64,000 nucleotides of DNA from Mesorhizobium sp. WSM4311 (GCF_002295115.1 NZ_NSFV01000004.1:434001-498000); one strand, 5' to 3'; numbered from the stretch's first letter, positions 1 to 10,675 are shown. The notes: a model not told the origin generated them from the sequence alone. Translations and numbers: made by a program.

Positions 1-1658
<1,658 letters not shown>

Positions 1659-1705
1659 TGCATGTCACGCAAAACCGTGCAGCGGTTTTGGGCGAACGAC
1701 ATGCA
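1659..1705. repeat. Imperfect palindromic repeat directly after gyrB
   Basis: The 47 bases after the gyrB stop start with TGCATGTC and end with GACATGCA. They contain AAAACCG and CGGTTTT as inner arms around a TGCA centre. The outer 8-base arms are perfect and the middle pairs imperfectly. This resembles the short extragenic palindromes scattered through rhizobial genomes. It could also act as a hairpin at the gyrB 3' end, but no T-run follows. Only one copy is seen in this window, so repeat status is inferred from resemblance. Confidence 0.5.
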
Positions 1706-2066
1706 CACGAGCTTAAAGCGCGCCGGCTGAATCCGCTTCAATGCGACGGGCTTTGAGACTGTAGCGATGCGCTGAAGAAGTCTGCCAGGGCAGCGCTCGG
1801 CGCTGATGGAACGCGGCCCGGTCAAAGCCGGGCGCATCGATGCAGATGTCGGGAGGGGTCGCGCGCCGTCGAAGCCTCGGATTTCCGCTTTTGCCCGATG
1901 CGATCCATGGGTCAAACCGCAACAGGATCATTTGAGACATTGCTGCGGAGCCGCGCTCCGAATTGTTCCATCGCCGGCAAACAAAATCATTTTCTAGCCC
2001 GCCGGAACGGAAGTCCTCACGGGACATTGTGCCAACATCGATCACAATTTCCCACAGGAGGCTTTC
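1706..2066. other. Intergenic region after gyrB
   Basis: About 360 bases with no convincing gene. Short open frames here lack ribosome sites and recognisable sequence. The last part, near 1970-2066, is more A+T-rich and presumably carries the promoter for the small peptide and membrane protein downstream. I see no clear -35/-10 pair. Confidence 0.4.
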
Positions 2067-2144
2067 ATGGGACGTGGCATTTTGCTCTGGTTGCTCGGTA
2101 TTCCGATCCCGATCATCATCCTCATCATGTTGTTCGTACGGTAG
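2067..2144 (+). CDS. Tiny hydrophobic membrane peptide, 25 aa
   Basis: A 25-residue frame beginning MGRGILLWLL and ending LIMLFVR. It has a strong ribosome site (ACAGGAGG, 2054-2061) placed correctly before the ATG. It is almost entirely hydrophobic with a Gly-Ile-Pro-Ile-Pro-Ile centre, so it should form a single short membrane segment with Arg at each end. It stops nine bases before the next start, so the two genes are probably co-transcribed and perhaps translationally coupled. Similar peptides of this size occur in rhizobia but no function is known to me. It is shorter than most gene callers accept. Coding status rests on the ribosome site, composition and spacing. Confidence 0.6.
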   Translation: MGRGILLWLLGIPIPIIILIMLFVR

Positions 2145-2153
2145 GGGGCGTTA

Positions 2154-3071
2154 ATGCAGCCCACCGTATCGGCTATCGACCTGTCCGCTTCAGAAGAATC
2201 CTCCGCGACAGCCGTCAGCTGGGGGCCGATCATCGCTGGCGCCTTCGCCGCCTCGACGCTGACTTTCATCCTCATGCTGCTCGGCTCCGGGCTTGGGCTC
2301 ACCATGGTTTCGCCATGGTCGGGCTCCGGCGCGTCGATCACCACCTTCGCGGCGTCGACCGCGATCTGGCTGGTTATCGTGCAGTGGCTGTCCTCCGGCG
2401 TCGGCGGCTACCTTGCCGGGCGCTTGCGCACCAAATGGGTCGGCATCCACACTGACGAGGTTTATTTCCGCGACACGGCTCACGGCTTTCTTGCCTGGGC
2501 ATTGGCCACGTTGCTTGTCGTCGGCGTCCTCGGCTCAGCGCTTTCCGCAGTGCTTGGCTCGGGCGTACAGGCCGTGTCCACAGCGGCGTCGGGCGCAGCC
2601 ATGGGAGCATCTGCTGGTGCCGCCGGCAACGCCGGCAATGCGCCGGCCAACAGCGCGACCTCCTATCTGGTGGATTCGCTGTTTCGTCCCGCCGATCCGA
2701 GCAAGCTGGCTGCTGCCACTCCGGATGGCGATGCCGCCGCTGTAGGCCAGGCCTCGCGTATCCTCATTGCCAGCGCCGCGGCGGGCGAGATTTCGGCCGA
2801 CGACAAGACCTACCTGGCGCAACTGGTCGCCGCCCGCACCGGCCTTTCCGAGGCCGACGCCAAGGCGCGTGTCGATGCGATGGTTGCCAAGGTCGAGGAC
2901 GCCAAGGTCAAGGCCAAGCAGGCGGCCGATAGCGCCAGGAAGGCCAGCGCGACCTTCGCGCTGCTCGGCGCCTTGTCTCTGGTCATCGGCGCCTTCATCG
3001 CCAGTGCGGCCGCAGCGCTCGGCGGCAGGCAGCGCGACGAAGAGGAAGCGGCTTTCCTGAGCAGCCGCTAA
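2154..3071 (+). CDS. Conserved membrane protein of unknown function
   Basis: A 305-residue protein. Hydrophobic segments lie near residues 22-50, 65-85, 105-135 and 265-290. A Gly/Ala/Ser-rich middle stretch (about 140-165) and an Ala/Lys/Asp-rich, probably helical segment (about 205-262) precede the last membrane helix. The C-terminus is charged (GGRQRDEEEAAF). The start follows a GGGGG ribosome site and lies nine bases after the tiny membrane peptide, suggesting one transcript. A perfect hairpin terminator follows. I recognise the type as a rhizobial conserved membrane protein but not a function. The Ala-rich helical stretch between membrane segments could be an extracytoplasmic coiled region. 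Confidence 0.75.
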   Translation: MQPTVSAIDLSASEESSATAVSWGPIIAGAFAASTLTFILMLLGSGLGLTMVSPWSGSGASITTFAASTAIWLVIVQWLSSGVGGYLAGRLRTKWVGIHTDEVYFRDTAHGFLAWALATLLVVGVLGSALSAVLGSGVQAVSTAASGAAMGASAGAAGNAGNAPANSATSYLVDSLFRPADPSKLAAATPDGDAAAVGQASRILIASAAAGEISADDKTYLAQLVAARTGLSEADAKARVDAMVAKVEDAKVKAKQAADSARKASATFALLGALSLVIGAFIASAAAALGGRQRDEEEAAFLSSR

Positions 3072-3093
3072 ACGCAGGCTTACGCCAGAAATC

Positions 3094-3123
3094 AACGAGC
3101 CCGGCTCCAGAGCCGGGCTCGTT
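3094..3123. terminator. Bidirectional intrinsic terminator between convergent genes
   Basis: A perfect 13-base inverted repeat (AACGAGCCCGGCT / AGCCGGGCTCGTT) with a four-base CCAG loop lies between the convergent membrane-protein gene and pntB. The plus-strand flank GTTGCTATTT is T-rich, and the minus-strand flank reads GATTTCTGG. It can serve both genes. Confidence 0.8.
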
Positions 3124-3147
3124 GCTATTTCGGGCTCGTTGCTATTT
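3114..3147. repeat. 17-base tandem duplication at the terminator
   Basis: The unit CGGGCTCGTTGCTATTT occurs twice back to back (3114-3130 and 3131-3147). The first copy includes half of the terminator stem, so the duplication looks like a recent slippage event at the hairpin. Confidence 0.8.
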
Positions 3148-3163
3148 CCGCCTATCGGCCGGA

Positions 3164-4561
3164 TCAGTGATCCATGGCCTTGACGATTTCCTCGGTCATC
3201 TTCTTGGCGTCGCCGAGCAGCATCATGGTGCCGTCCTTGTAGAACAGCGTGTTGTCGATGCCGGCATAGCCGGAGCCGAGCGAACGCTTGACGAACAGGC
3301 AGGTGCGGGCCTTGTCGACGTCGAGGATCGGCATGCCGTAAATCGGCGACGACTTGTCGTCGCGGGCCGAGGGGTTGGTGACGTCGTTGGCGCCGATGAC
3401 ATAGGCGACATCGGCCTGCGCGAACTCCGAATTGATGTCCTCGAGCTCGAACACTTCGTCATAGGGCACGTTGGCTTCGGCCAGGAGCACATTCATGTGG
3501 CCGGGCATGCGGCCGGCGACCGGGTGGATGGCGTACTTCACGTCGACGCCGTTGGCCTTCAGCTTATCGGCCATTTCGCGCAGCGCGTGCTGTGCCTGGG
3601 CGACCGCCATGCCGTAGCCCGGCACGATGATGACCTTCTGCGCATTCATCATCAGATAGGCGGCGTCGTCGGCCGAACCCTGCTTGACCGTGCGCTCGAT
3701 GCCGTCGTCGGCTGCTGCCGCCGTTTCCCCACCGAAGCCGCCGAGAATGACCGAAATGAAGCTTCGGTTCATGCCCTTGCACATGATGTAGGACAGGATC
3801 GCGCCGGACGAGCCGACTAGCGCGCCGGTGATGATCAGCGCCAGATTGCCGAGCGTGAAGCCGAGCGCGGCCGCCGCCCAGCCCGAATAGGAGTTCAGCA
3901 TCGAGACGACGACCGGCATGTCGGCGCCGCCGATCGGGATGATCAAAAGGATGCCGAGCACCAGCGAAGCGGCGACGATCAGCCAGAACACCAGCTTCGA
4001 TTCCGTGGTGACCAGAAGCACGATCAGCACGATGAGCGCGACGCCGAGGGCCGCGTTGATGAAGTGGCGACCGCCGATCATGATCGGTTTGCCCGACATG
4101 CGGCCGTCGAGCTTCAGGAAGGCGATGACCGAGCCGGTGAAGGTGATGGCGCCGATGGCGACGCCGAGGCTCATCTCGATCAGTGCCTGGGCGTGGATGT
4201 CGCCCGCCGTGCCGATGCCGAAGCTTTCCGGCGCATAGATGGCGGCGGCCGCGACCATGACGGCGGCGAGGCCGACCAGCGAGTGGAAGGCGGCAACCAG
4301 CTGCGGCATCGAGGTCATGGCGATGCGGCGCGCGGTGACGGCACCGACGCCGCCGCCGATGGCGAGGCCGAGGACGATGAGGCCGAAGCGGCCCGCGGAC
4401 GGGGTTGCCAGCGCCAGCGTGGTCGCAATGGCAATGCCCATGCCGATCATGCCGTAGAGATTGCCCTGGCGGCTGGTGGTCGGATGCGACAGGCCGCGCA
4501 GCGCCATGATGAACAGGACGCCGGAGACGAGATAGAGGAAGGACGCGAAGTTGGCGTTCAT
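3164..4561 (-). CDS. pntB: NAD(P) transhydrogenase subunit beta
   Basis: PntB is the membrane and NADP(H)-binding subunit of the proton-translocating transhydrogenase, which uses the proton gradient to reduce NADP+ with NADH. This 465-residue protein has about nine N-terminal membrane segments (residues 1-260) followed by the soluble NADP domain. The latter shows the family blocks VIIVPGYGMAVAQAQ, HPVAGRMPGHMNVLLAEA and GANDVTNPSA, and ends near DAKKMTEEI. The length is normal. It is the last gene of a three-gene operon, seven bases after pntAB, and ends at a shared terminator. Confidence 0.96.
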   Translation of the reverse strand: MNANFASFLYLVSGVLFIMALRGLSHPTTSRQGNLYGMIGMGIAIATTLALATPSAGRFGLIVLGLAIGGGVGAVTARRIAMTSMPQLVAAFHSLVGLAAVMVAAAAIYAPESFGIGTAGDIHAQALIEMSLGVAIGAITFTGSVIAFLKLDGRMSGKPIMIGGRHFINAALGVALIVLIVLLVTTESKLVFWLIVAASLVLGILLIIPIGGADMPVVVSMLNSYSGWAAAALGFTLGNLALIITGALVGSSGAILSYIMCKGMNRSFISVILGGFGGETAAAADDGIERTVKQGSADDAAYLMMNAQKVIIVPGYGMAVAQAQHALREMADKLKANGVDVKYAIHPVAGRMPGHMNVLLAEANVPYDEVFELEDINSEFAQADVAYVIGANDVTNPSARDDKSSPIYGMPILDVDKARTCLFVKRSLGSGYAGIDNTLFYKDGTMMLLGDAKKMTEEIVKAMDH

Positions 4562-4567
4562 GGCGCT

Positions 4568-4996
4568 CTACTTGTCCTTCTTCTTGTACATGGCCAGCAT
4601 GCGCTGGGTGACGAGGAAGCCGCCGAAGATGTTGACCGAGACCAGCATCAGCGCCACGAAGCCGAAGCCGGCGGCAACGCCGGAAGCGGCGATGCCGACG
4701 GCGAGCAGCGCGCCGACGACGATGACCGACGAGATGGCGTTGGTGACGGCCATCAGCGGCGTGTGCAGCGCAGGGGTCACCGACCAGACGACATAGTAGC
4801 CGACGAAGATTGCCAGCACGAAGATGGCGAAGCGGAAGACGAAGGGATCGATGGCGCCGCCGGACAGGGCGTGCGCGGCATCACCCGCCGCCTCGGCGCC
4901 GCCTGGAGCATTGGCCAGGTTCTGCACCGCCAGCCGGACGGCCGCACTTGCCTGGTCGAGCTGGTCGAGGGCTTTCTGCAGGGTCTGATCCATCAC
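4568..4996 (-). CDS. pntAB: NAD(P) transhydrogenase subunit alpha 2 (membrane part)
   Basis: This is the membrane-spanning C-terminal piece of the alpha subunit, encoded separately as in Rhodospirillum and most alphaproteobacteria. The 142-residue protein has a polar N-terminal helix rich in Gln, Ala and Leu, then four hydrophobic segments (about residues 50-135) with the conserved [17 protein letters not shown] block, and a basic MYKKKDK end. Its start overlaps the pntAA stop by four bases (ATGA), so translation is probably coupled. It pairs with PntB to form the proton channel. Confidence 0.94.
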   Translation of the reverse strand: MMDQTLQKALDQLDQASAAVRLAVQNLANAPGGAEAAGDAAHALSGGAIDPFVFRFAIFVLAIFVGYYVVWSVTPALHTPLMAVTNAISSVIVVGALLAVGIAASGVAAGFGFVALMLVSVNIFGGFLVTQRMLAMYKKKDK

Positions 4997-6297
4997 GCGG
5001 TGCCTTTCGACTTGGGCGAGGACGACTTGGGCGAGGACGATTTGGGCGAGGACGATTTGGATGAGGCCGTCTTCCTGGGCGCGGGCTTCTTGGGCGCTGC
5101 CGAGGCATCGGCGACCATGGTCGTGGCCGGGATCGCCGCGGGTTCGACATGCGGCTGCTGGTCGGCCTTGGCGAAGGCCGGATGGACCACCTTGCCGCCA
5201 TCGGTCAGCATCGTCGCCTTGACCAGTTCGTCATCGCGCTTGATGGCGAGCGTCTTGGTGGTCTTGTCGACCAGCGTCTCGAGGAAAGCGAACAGGTTCT
5301 TCGCATAGAGCAGCGATGCGGACGCGGCGACGCGGCCCGGCACGTTGAGGTGGCCGACGATCTTTACGCCATTGGCCGTAGTCACCACCTGACCCGGCTT
5401 AGCGCCCTCGACATTGCCGCCACGTTCGACGGCCAGGTCGACGAGCACCGAGCCCGGCTTCATCGAGGCGACCATCGCCGCCGACACCAGCTTCGGCGCC
5501 GGCCGGCCTGGAATCAGCGCCGTGGTGATGACGATGTCCTGCTTGGCGATGTGCTCGGCGGTGAGTGCCGCCTGCTTGGCTTGGTATTCCTTGGACATTT
5601 CCTTGGCGTAACCGCCGGCTGTTTCGGCGGCCTTGAACTCTTCGTCCTCGACGGCCAGGAACTTCGCGCCGAGCGAGGCGACCTGTTCCTTGGCGGCGGG
5701 GCGCACGTCGGTGGCGGTGACGACGGCGCCGAGGCGACGCGCCGTTGCGATCGCCTGCAGGCCGGCGACGCCGACGCCCATGATGAAGATCTTCGCCGCC
5801 GGCACCGTGCCGGCTGCCGTCATCATCATCGGCAAGGCACGGTCATATTCCGAGGCGCCGTCGATGACCGCCTGATAGCCGGCAAGATTGGCCTGGCTGG
5901 ACAGCACGTCCATCGATTGCGCGCGGGTGATGCGCGGCATGAATTCCATCGAAAAGGCAATGACACCAGCCTTTGCGAGCGCCGCGACGGCGGCATCGTT
6001 GCCGTAGGGATCCATGATGGCGATCACGGCGGCGCCGGATTTGTAGCTCTTCAACTCGGTTTCATCAGGCCGGCGGACCTTCAGCACGACATCGGCCTTG
6101 GCAACGTCCACAGCCTTGCCGATGACGGCACCTGCCTTGGCAAACTCTTCGTCGGGGATGCGCGACCTTGTGCCGGCGCCGGTTTCGACAATCACGTCGA
6201 AGCCCAGCCCCGCCAGCCGCTTGACCGTATCGGGCGAGGCCGCGACCCGCGGCTCGTTCGCATCAAGCTCACGAGGGATGAAAACCGTCTGTCCCAC
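4993..6297 (-). CDS. pntAA: NAD(P) transhydrogenase subunit alpha 1 (NAD-binding part)
   Basis: The soluble NAD(H)-binding part of the transhydrogenase (AlaDH/PNT family). It has 434 residues and opens with [19 protein letters not shown]. The N-terminal family block is followed by a Rossmann motif ([20 protein letters not shown]) and the [11 protein letters not shown] acidic turn that selects NAD. The conserved [11 protein letters not shown] block follows. The C-terminus carries an unusual Ala/Pro/Lys-rich tail with repeated SSSPK units instead of ending near residue 380. It is first of pntAA-pntAB-pntB; an 87-base gap separates it from the small oxidase subunit upstream on the same strand. 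Confidence 0.95.
   Translation of the reverse strand: MGQTVFIPRELDANEPRVAASPDTVKRLAGLGFDVIVETGAGTRSRIPDEEFAKAGAVIGKAVDVAKADVVLKVRRPDETELKSYKSGAAVIAIMDPYGNDAAVAALAKAGVIAFSMEFMPRITRAQSMDVLSSQANLAGYQAVIDGASEYDRALPMMMTAAGTVPAAKIFIMGVGVAGLQAIATARRLGAVVTATDVRPAAKEQVASLGAKFLAVEDEEFKAAETAGGYAKEMSKEYQAKQAALTAEHIAKQDIVITTALIPGRPAPKLVSAAMVASMKPGSVLVDLAVERGGNVEGAKPGQVVTTANGVKIVGHLNVPGRVAASASLLYAKNLFAFLETLVDKTTKTLAIKRDDELVKATMLTDGGKVVHPAFAKADQQPHVEPAAIPATTMVADASAAPKKPAPRKTASSKSSSPKSSSPKSSSPKSKGTA
5008..5067. repeat. 15-base tandem repeat encoding the PntAA tail
   Basis: Four tandem 15-base units resembling CGACTTGGGCGAGGA lie inside the 3' end of pntAA. They encode Ser-Ser-Ser-Pro-Lys repeats on the minus strand. 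Units one to three differ by single synonymous bases and the fourth is more diverged. Such a tract is prone to copy-number change without frameshift, because the unit is five codons. Confidence 0.85.
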
Positions 6298-6384
6298 CGC
6301 ATGATCCTTTCGGCTGGAACCTGTTTGCGCAAAATGTCGGCCGGATCATCCGGCGACGTCAATGGCAATGGGGTTTTGGAAGGT

Positions 6385-6609
6385 CTATCGCAGAATGAAG
6401 GCGCCGGCGGCCATGATCAGGATGAAGAGGATAGTCGCCGAGAAGAAACCGCCCGCGAAGAAGCCGAAGGCCATCGCGATGAGCAGCGCGCCGCAGAACA
6501 GCGATCCGTATTTGGCCAGAGCGAGAAAGCCCGCATAGGTGCGGTCGTGCTCGGCATAGTCCATCTTCGCGCCCAGTTCGACAGGACCGGTCGGCGAGTG
6601 ATCAGCCAT
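6385..6609 (-). CDS. aa3-type cytochrome c oxidase subunit IV family protein
   Basis: A 74-residue small membrane protein starting MADHSPTGPVELGAKMDY. It contains the family signature MDYAEHDRTYAGFLALAKYG followed by two hydrophobic segments. In alphaproteobacteria this family is the small fourth subunit of aa3-type terminal oxidase. An in-frame start 33 bases further upstream (6642) exists. The internal ATG is preferred because an AAGGGG ribosome site precedes it and homologues begin here. It sits just upstream of pntAA on the same strand, an arrangement I recall from other rhizobia. Confidence 0.85.
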   Translation of the reverse strand: MADHSPTGPVELGAKMDYAEHDRTYAGFLALAKYGSLFCGALLIAMAFGFFAGGFFSATILFILIMAAGAFILR

Positions 6610-6772
6610 AGGAATACCCCTTCGAAGACATCTTTCAGGCACATAGCGAAAAGCCGGCCCGAGAGCAATGGCGCTATTGCCGCATTGGAGCCGACAACTG
6701 CCTCAAGGGAAAATTGAAACCGCCGGCCGGTTCGGCGAAGGGCGGCTTTGCGGCAGGCCAGCTCGATAGCCC

Positions 6773-6922
6773 TCAGCCAGCGAGGTGCGGGAAAAGCCCG
6801 AGCAGGCCGACGACGATCAGATAGAGCGCGACGATGTAGTTCAGCAGCCGTGGCATGATCAGGATCAGCACGCCGGCGATCAGCGAGATAAGCGGCGTGA
6901 GCGCAAGCGAGTGGATGGTCAT
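6773..6922 (-). CDS. DUF3096-type small membrane protein, 49 aa
   Basis: A 49-residue frame beginning MTIHSLALTPLISL and ending GLFPHLAG. A GGAAAGGAAT ribosome site precedes the ATG. It contains two hydrophobic segments separated by the MPRLLNYIVA block typical of the DUF3096 family, whose function is unknown. It lies alone between the oxidase subunit and the acyltransferase gene, all on the minus strand. It is too short for many gene callers. Family membership is from recognition of the PRLLNYIVA core. Confidence 0.8.
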   Translation of the reverse strand: MTIHSLALTPLISLIAGVLILIMPRLLNYIVALYLIVVGLLGLFPHLAG

Positions 6923-7065
6923 GACCGTATTCCTTTCCACGAACAATGCGACAGGAGCCCGGGGCGAAATGCCCGTCGGGCAGGATCGCGGCGATACTCG
7001 ATGGCGATGCCACTACCTATAACGGCGAAGCCGCGGGAAGGTTCAGATGCAGAGATGACGCCCGT

Positions 7066-7827
7066 TCAGGCAGCATCGCGGTAGTATTTCGCCGTCGGCA
7101 CAATGGACAGCGGCGTCAACCGGTTGATGGCCGGATTGGCGAACATCATCCGCTGTTCCACGGCTGTCGACTTAAAGAACGGGAACCGTTCGAGCGTCTG
7201 GCGCAAGTTTTCGCCGCAGGGGATTTCGAACAGAGCGATCGGCGCGAGGACACCCGGGAACACCTTGCCTTCTGTCCTCTGAACGGCATGAAAGATACGA
7301 GCATAGTAAGCGGAATGCTCGATCTTGATCGGCGTAAGCACTGCAGTGAGCCCAAAGTAAGAGGCGGCCACCATGCCAAGCCTGAGCGTCAGAAAAGGCA
7401 GAACTCCGGCCGCGGGCGCGTTGTCGGCATCGGTTGCGAAGCGAGTCCCGTCGATGAACGTCTCTCCGCGGGCAAGCCGCTCGGCCAATATTTCCGGATA
7501 AGCGTCGACGGACGGCGAATAGGGGTGCTCTCGGGAAATGTAGTGGAGCCGTAACGTGCTGACCAGGTGTCCATCGAAATAGACGCCGAACCGATAGGAA
7601 TTCGGCAGATTGTCCCAGCGATCCTCGAACATCCCGCTGGCGATCGGGCCGCACATGCCCGACTGCAGGTAGGATTGATAGCGAAGGCGATAGATCGCCT
7701 CCAGATCCTCGCCTCCGGTGATGAGACGGTAGTCGACATGCTCAAGCAACTGCATGATCGACTGGTTCAGCGCCGACCCAGCATTGGAGCTGGCGCCAAC
7801 CCGCGCATCGTTTCTCGCAACATCCAT
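7066..7827 (-). CDS. GNAT-fold N-acyltransferase, FeeM / autoinducer-synthase-like
   Basis: About 253 residues from the chosen start MDVARNDARVG. A core beginning YRLITGGEDLEAIYRLRYQS resembles the N-terminal strand-helix of LuxI-type and FeeM-type N-acyl synthases, which transfer acyl groups from acyl-ACP onto an amino acid or homoserine lactone. Later blocks FGVYFDGHLVSTLRLHY, FIDGTRFATD and ALFEIP fit the same fold. Substrate and product cannot be told from sequence. The start at 7827 is preferred over 7833 or 7884 because GAGGA (7835-7839) is then seven bases upstream. No LuxR-type regulator is nearby; the next gene upstream is a cyclic-di-GMP enzyme. Confidence 0.65.
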   Translation of the reverse strand: MDVARNDARVGASSNAGSALNQSIMQLLEHVDYRLITGGEDLEAIYRLRYQSYLQSGMCGPIASGMFEDRWDNLPNSYRFGVYFDGHLVSTLRLHYISREHPYSPSVDAYPEILAERLARGETFIDGTRFATDADNAPAAGVLPFLTLRLGMVAASYFGLTAVLTPIKIEHSAYYARIFHAVQRTEGKVFPGVLAPIALFEIPCGENLRQTLERFPFFKSTAVEQRMMFANPAINRLTPLSIVPTAKYYRDAA

Positions 7828-8223
7828 TCTCATGTCCTCGTAATCCGCCTGTGAACAGGCTATTCGAGTTGAAATGAGACACAAGCTGAAAATTGGATCC
7901 CACTAATTTACCACTTGTTAACCTTAACAGCCAGAGATCCTTGGCTGCAGAGTGGTTGCTGAAGGAGCAGCTTGGACGTTCGAATCCAAGTCTGCATTCC
8001 TATGAAGAGCGCTGCAAACTCGGGCGCGAAAAGCACTGGAGCGTTCCGCTTTGACAGATGCGCCGATCCAGTCAAACCTTTCGCTTATTCAAATTCTGCC
8101 AAAACTACTGCGCGCTTTGCTTTGGATTTTTTCGCCACCAAACAAATATTCTGGCTCGTACCTGTCGCACGATCCAAGCAACGCGCTTTATCAGCTTCAA
8201 CTGGCAAGAACCTGCGACGAAAG
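7828..8223. other. Long leader upstream of the acyltransferase
   Basis: Almost 400 bases without a supported gene, between the cyclic-di-GMP gene stop and the acyltransferase start, both on the minus strand. It is more A+T-rich than its surroundings, consistent with a promoter and long untranslated leader. The A/T-rich core is near 7885-7930 (AATTTACCACTTGTTAACC). I find no convincing lux-box dyad or terminator. Confidence 0.4.
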
Positions 8224-10539
8224 CTAGCCGACTGTGCGCTTGGCGGCGAGACGCAAATCCGCGGCAAACGGCCAGGTGACGTTCGACATCGTCTCGATGC
8301 CCGACGCGCTGAGCGCTGCGCCGAACAGGAAGCCTTGGACAAGATCCGGCCTCACCGAACGCATGAGGATTTTAAGCTGCTCGAATGTTTCCACGCCTTC
8401 GATGGTGACGGTGAGTCCCAGGACACGGGTCAGGTCGACGACGCCCTTCAACAGCGCGAGCGAGCGCGGATTGTGGGTGACGTCCATCACGAACGACCGG
8501 TCGATCTTGATCTTGTCGAGTGGAAGCTTATGGAGATAGCTCAGGCTTGAATAGCCGGTGCCGAAATCGTCGAGTGCGATGCGGACGCCAAGCTGCTTCA
8601 GTTCCTCGATATACTGGCGGGTCATGGATTTGTCGTCGAGCAGCGCGGTTTCCGTGACTTCGATCTCTAGGCGGCTAGCGTCGAGGCCGGAATTAGCCAA
8701 CGCATCGCGCACCTTTTGGATGACGTCGCGGCTGCGGAAATCCCTCGCCGAGAGATTGACCGAGACGCTGGTCTGGTCAGGCCATTTGGCGCATTCGGTG
8801 CAAGCTGCATGCAGCACAAAGGTGCTGATCTCGGAGATGATGCCCATCTCCTCGGCCAGCGGGATGAAGACGCCGGGTGAGATCGGTCCGAGATCGGGAT
8901 GGTCCCAGCGGCACAGCGCCTCGCAGCTGGCGATGCGCATGGTGTCCATCGCAACGATCGGCTGGTAGACGACCCGCAGGTTCTTGGTTTCCACCGCGCT
9001 GCGGAGATCCGCCTTCATCAGCTGCCGGTTGCGGAAGGCGGCGTCCATTGCCGCCTCGAACAGCCGCCAGCCGTTCTTGCCAAGCTCCTTGGCCTTGTAG
9101 AGCGCGAGGTCTGCCTTGACGATCATGGCATCGACATCGGTTTCCGCGACCTTGGACAGAACCGCGCCGGCGCTGGCCTGGATCCGCAATCCATGCCCGG
9201 CGACGTCCACTTCGCCCTGCAATGCCGCGAAGATCTCGTCGATCTGCATGGTCAGATGGCTCTCATCGTCGATGCGGTCGAAGAAGACCATGAATTCGTC
9301 GCCGCCGAAACGGCTGACGGTGATGCCTTGCCCGGCAACGGCGGCGAGACGCTCGGCGACCGCGTAGATCAAACCGTCGCCGATCGGATGGCCGAGCGTG
9401 TCATTGACACTCTTGAAATCGTCGAGGTCGATCACGGCGAGGCCGCACAGGCGATCCCGGTCCCCGGAGGCCATCAGCTCGCCGACCAGTTCGTGGAAAT
9501 AGGCGCGGTTGGGAAGGCCGGTGAGATTGTCGTAGCGCGCCATGAAGCGGATCTTTTCCTCCGCTTCGACGCGCGCCGTGACATCCTCGAAGGTGATCAC
9601 GCCGAGTTCCTGGCTGCCTTCGCGCGCGGAGAATTCGTAATGCTGGCCGTTGGCGAGCGAAACAAGCACCTTGCGGTCCCTGCCCTCGCGCAGGGCGCGC
9701 GTCAGCTGCGCCTCGACGTAGCGGCAGTCCTTCGGCGCCAGCATGCCGCCGGCGACACCGCGCATCAGAAGGCCGTGAATGGAGCGCCCGAGCAGCGCGT
9801 CGGCCGATTTCAGCGACATCAGGTGGGCGGCCTCGGCGTTGGCGACCGCGACGCGCCCGTCAGGGCCGAGCATGACTAGGCCGTGCGACATGGTGTTGAG
9901 CGCGCGATCGAACTTGCGCGTTATGCTTTTCGCCTGCTTGTGGCCGATGACCGCGGAAAACAGCACGTTGCGAACATGGTCGGCGCTGTTGATGGTAATG
10001 AACGTCATCGGGAAGATCATCAGACCGAGGACGACGGACGGGGCATCCAGACGCAGCAGGAGCGCCAGCGCCGCCGGACCGATGAAGGTTACCGAAAAAA
10101 TCCGCACCATGCGCGGAGACCCGTAATTACGGGCGACAACCGTGACCAGGGTCGCCAGGGTCAGCGACATCGCCGCCAGTTCGGCGAATGGGTCGGGATA
10201 CACATAGATCGACACGAAGCACAGCGCACCCAATCCGAGGCCCTGCAAGCAGCCCTTGAGGATGTAACTGCGCTCCAATCGGTGTGCGTGTTCGACGTCG
10301 GCAATCACGCCGCCCGTCCTCAGGAAGCTGCGAATACCGAAATAACGCAGAAGGCTGATCGGCAGCAGAACAAAAGAAAAGGCGAGAAACAACGGATTTT
10401 GCGTGCGCAGATAAATCATGAATCCGAGGATCCAGTAGCACACGCCACCGATCACCAACATGTGCGCGTTGTCGAACAACGACCGCACAAATTGGATATA
10501 GACATCCGCGGGGATGCTTTCGGTCTTTGTTTTGCCCAT
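8224..10539 (-). CDS. Membrane GGDEF-EAL cyclic-di-GMP enzyme with PAS domain
   Basis: A 771-residue protein that may both make and degrade cyclic di-GMP. The N-terminus (residues about 25-195) has roughly five membrane segments of no named family I can assign. A PAS-like domain follows (about 205-325; ALNTMSHGLVMLGPDGRVAVAN). The GGDEF domain spans about 330-490 with intact RFGGDEF (411-416), and the EAL domain about 505-755 with intact EALCRW (540-545), DDFGTGYSS and QGFLFG. Because both active-site motifs are intact, the net activity cannot be predicted. It is monocistronic, with a 135-base gap to the oxidoreductase gene upstream. Confidence 0.93.
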   Translation of the reverse strand: MGKTKTESIPADVYIQFVRSLFDNAHMLVIGGVCYWILGFMIYLRTQNPLFLAFSFVLLPISLLRYFGIRSFLRTGGVIADVEHAHRLERSYILKGCLQGLGLGALCFVSIYVYPDPFAELAAMSLTLATLVTVVARNYGSPRMVRIFSVTFIGPAALALLLRLDAPSVVLGLMIFPMTFITINSADHVRNVLFSAVIGHKQAKSITRKFDRALNTMSHGLVMLGPDGRVAVANAEAAHLMSLKSADALLGRSIHGLLMRGVAGGMLAPKDCRYVEAQLTRALREGRDRKVLVSLANGQHYEFSAREGSQELGVITFEDVTARVEAEEKIRFMARYDNLTGLPNRAYFHELVGELMASGDRDRLCGLAVIDLDDFKSVNDTLGHPIGDGLIYAVAERLAAVAGQGITVSRFGGDEFMVFFDRIDDESHLTMQIDEIFAALQGEVDVAGHGLRIQASAGAVLSKVAETDVDAMIVKADLALYKAKELGKNGWRLFEAAMDAAFRNRQLMKADLRSAVETKNLRVVYQPIVAMDTMRIASCEALCRWDHPDLGPISPGVFIPLAEEMGIISEISTFVLHAACTECAKWPDQTSVSVNLSARDFRSRDVIQKVRDALANSGLDASRLEIEVTETALLDDKSMTRQYIEELKQLGVRIALDDFGTGYSSLSYLHKLPLDKIKIDRSFVMDVTHNPRSLALLKGVVDLTRVLGLTVTIEGVETFEQLKILMRSVRPDLVQGFLFGAALSASGIETMSNVTWPFAADLRLAAKRTVG

Positions 10540-10675
10540 ATGATCGGCCCAACGCTAAGCCTTGTCATGCCACAACCGCCTTAAGAAAGGCTTAGACAGG
10601 GCTTAAGCTACGGCTTCGGCCCGCCCGCAGCGGCAAGAGGAACCTCGCAGCAGGCTTCGGGCGTTGGCGGAGGAA

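Noticed and set aside
5008..5067. Short repeats considered as a CRISPR array
   Set aside because: Units are 15 bases, directly tandem with no spacers, in frame within pntAA.
5149..6717. A 522-codon plus-strand frame
   Set aside because: Antisense to pntAA, which is a certain gene; no domain seen.
7885..7930. A/T-rich stretch considered as a lux-type box before the acyltransferase
   Set aside because: No 18-20 base dyad with CTG...CAG arms could be found.
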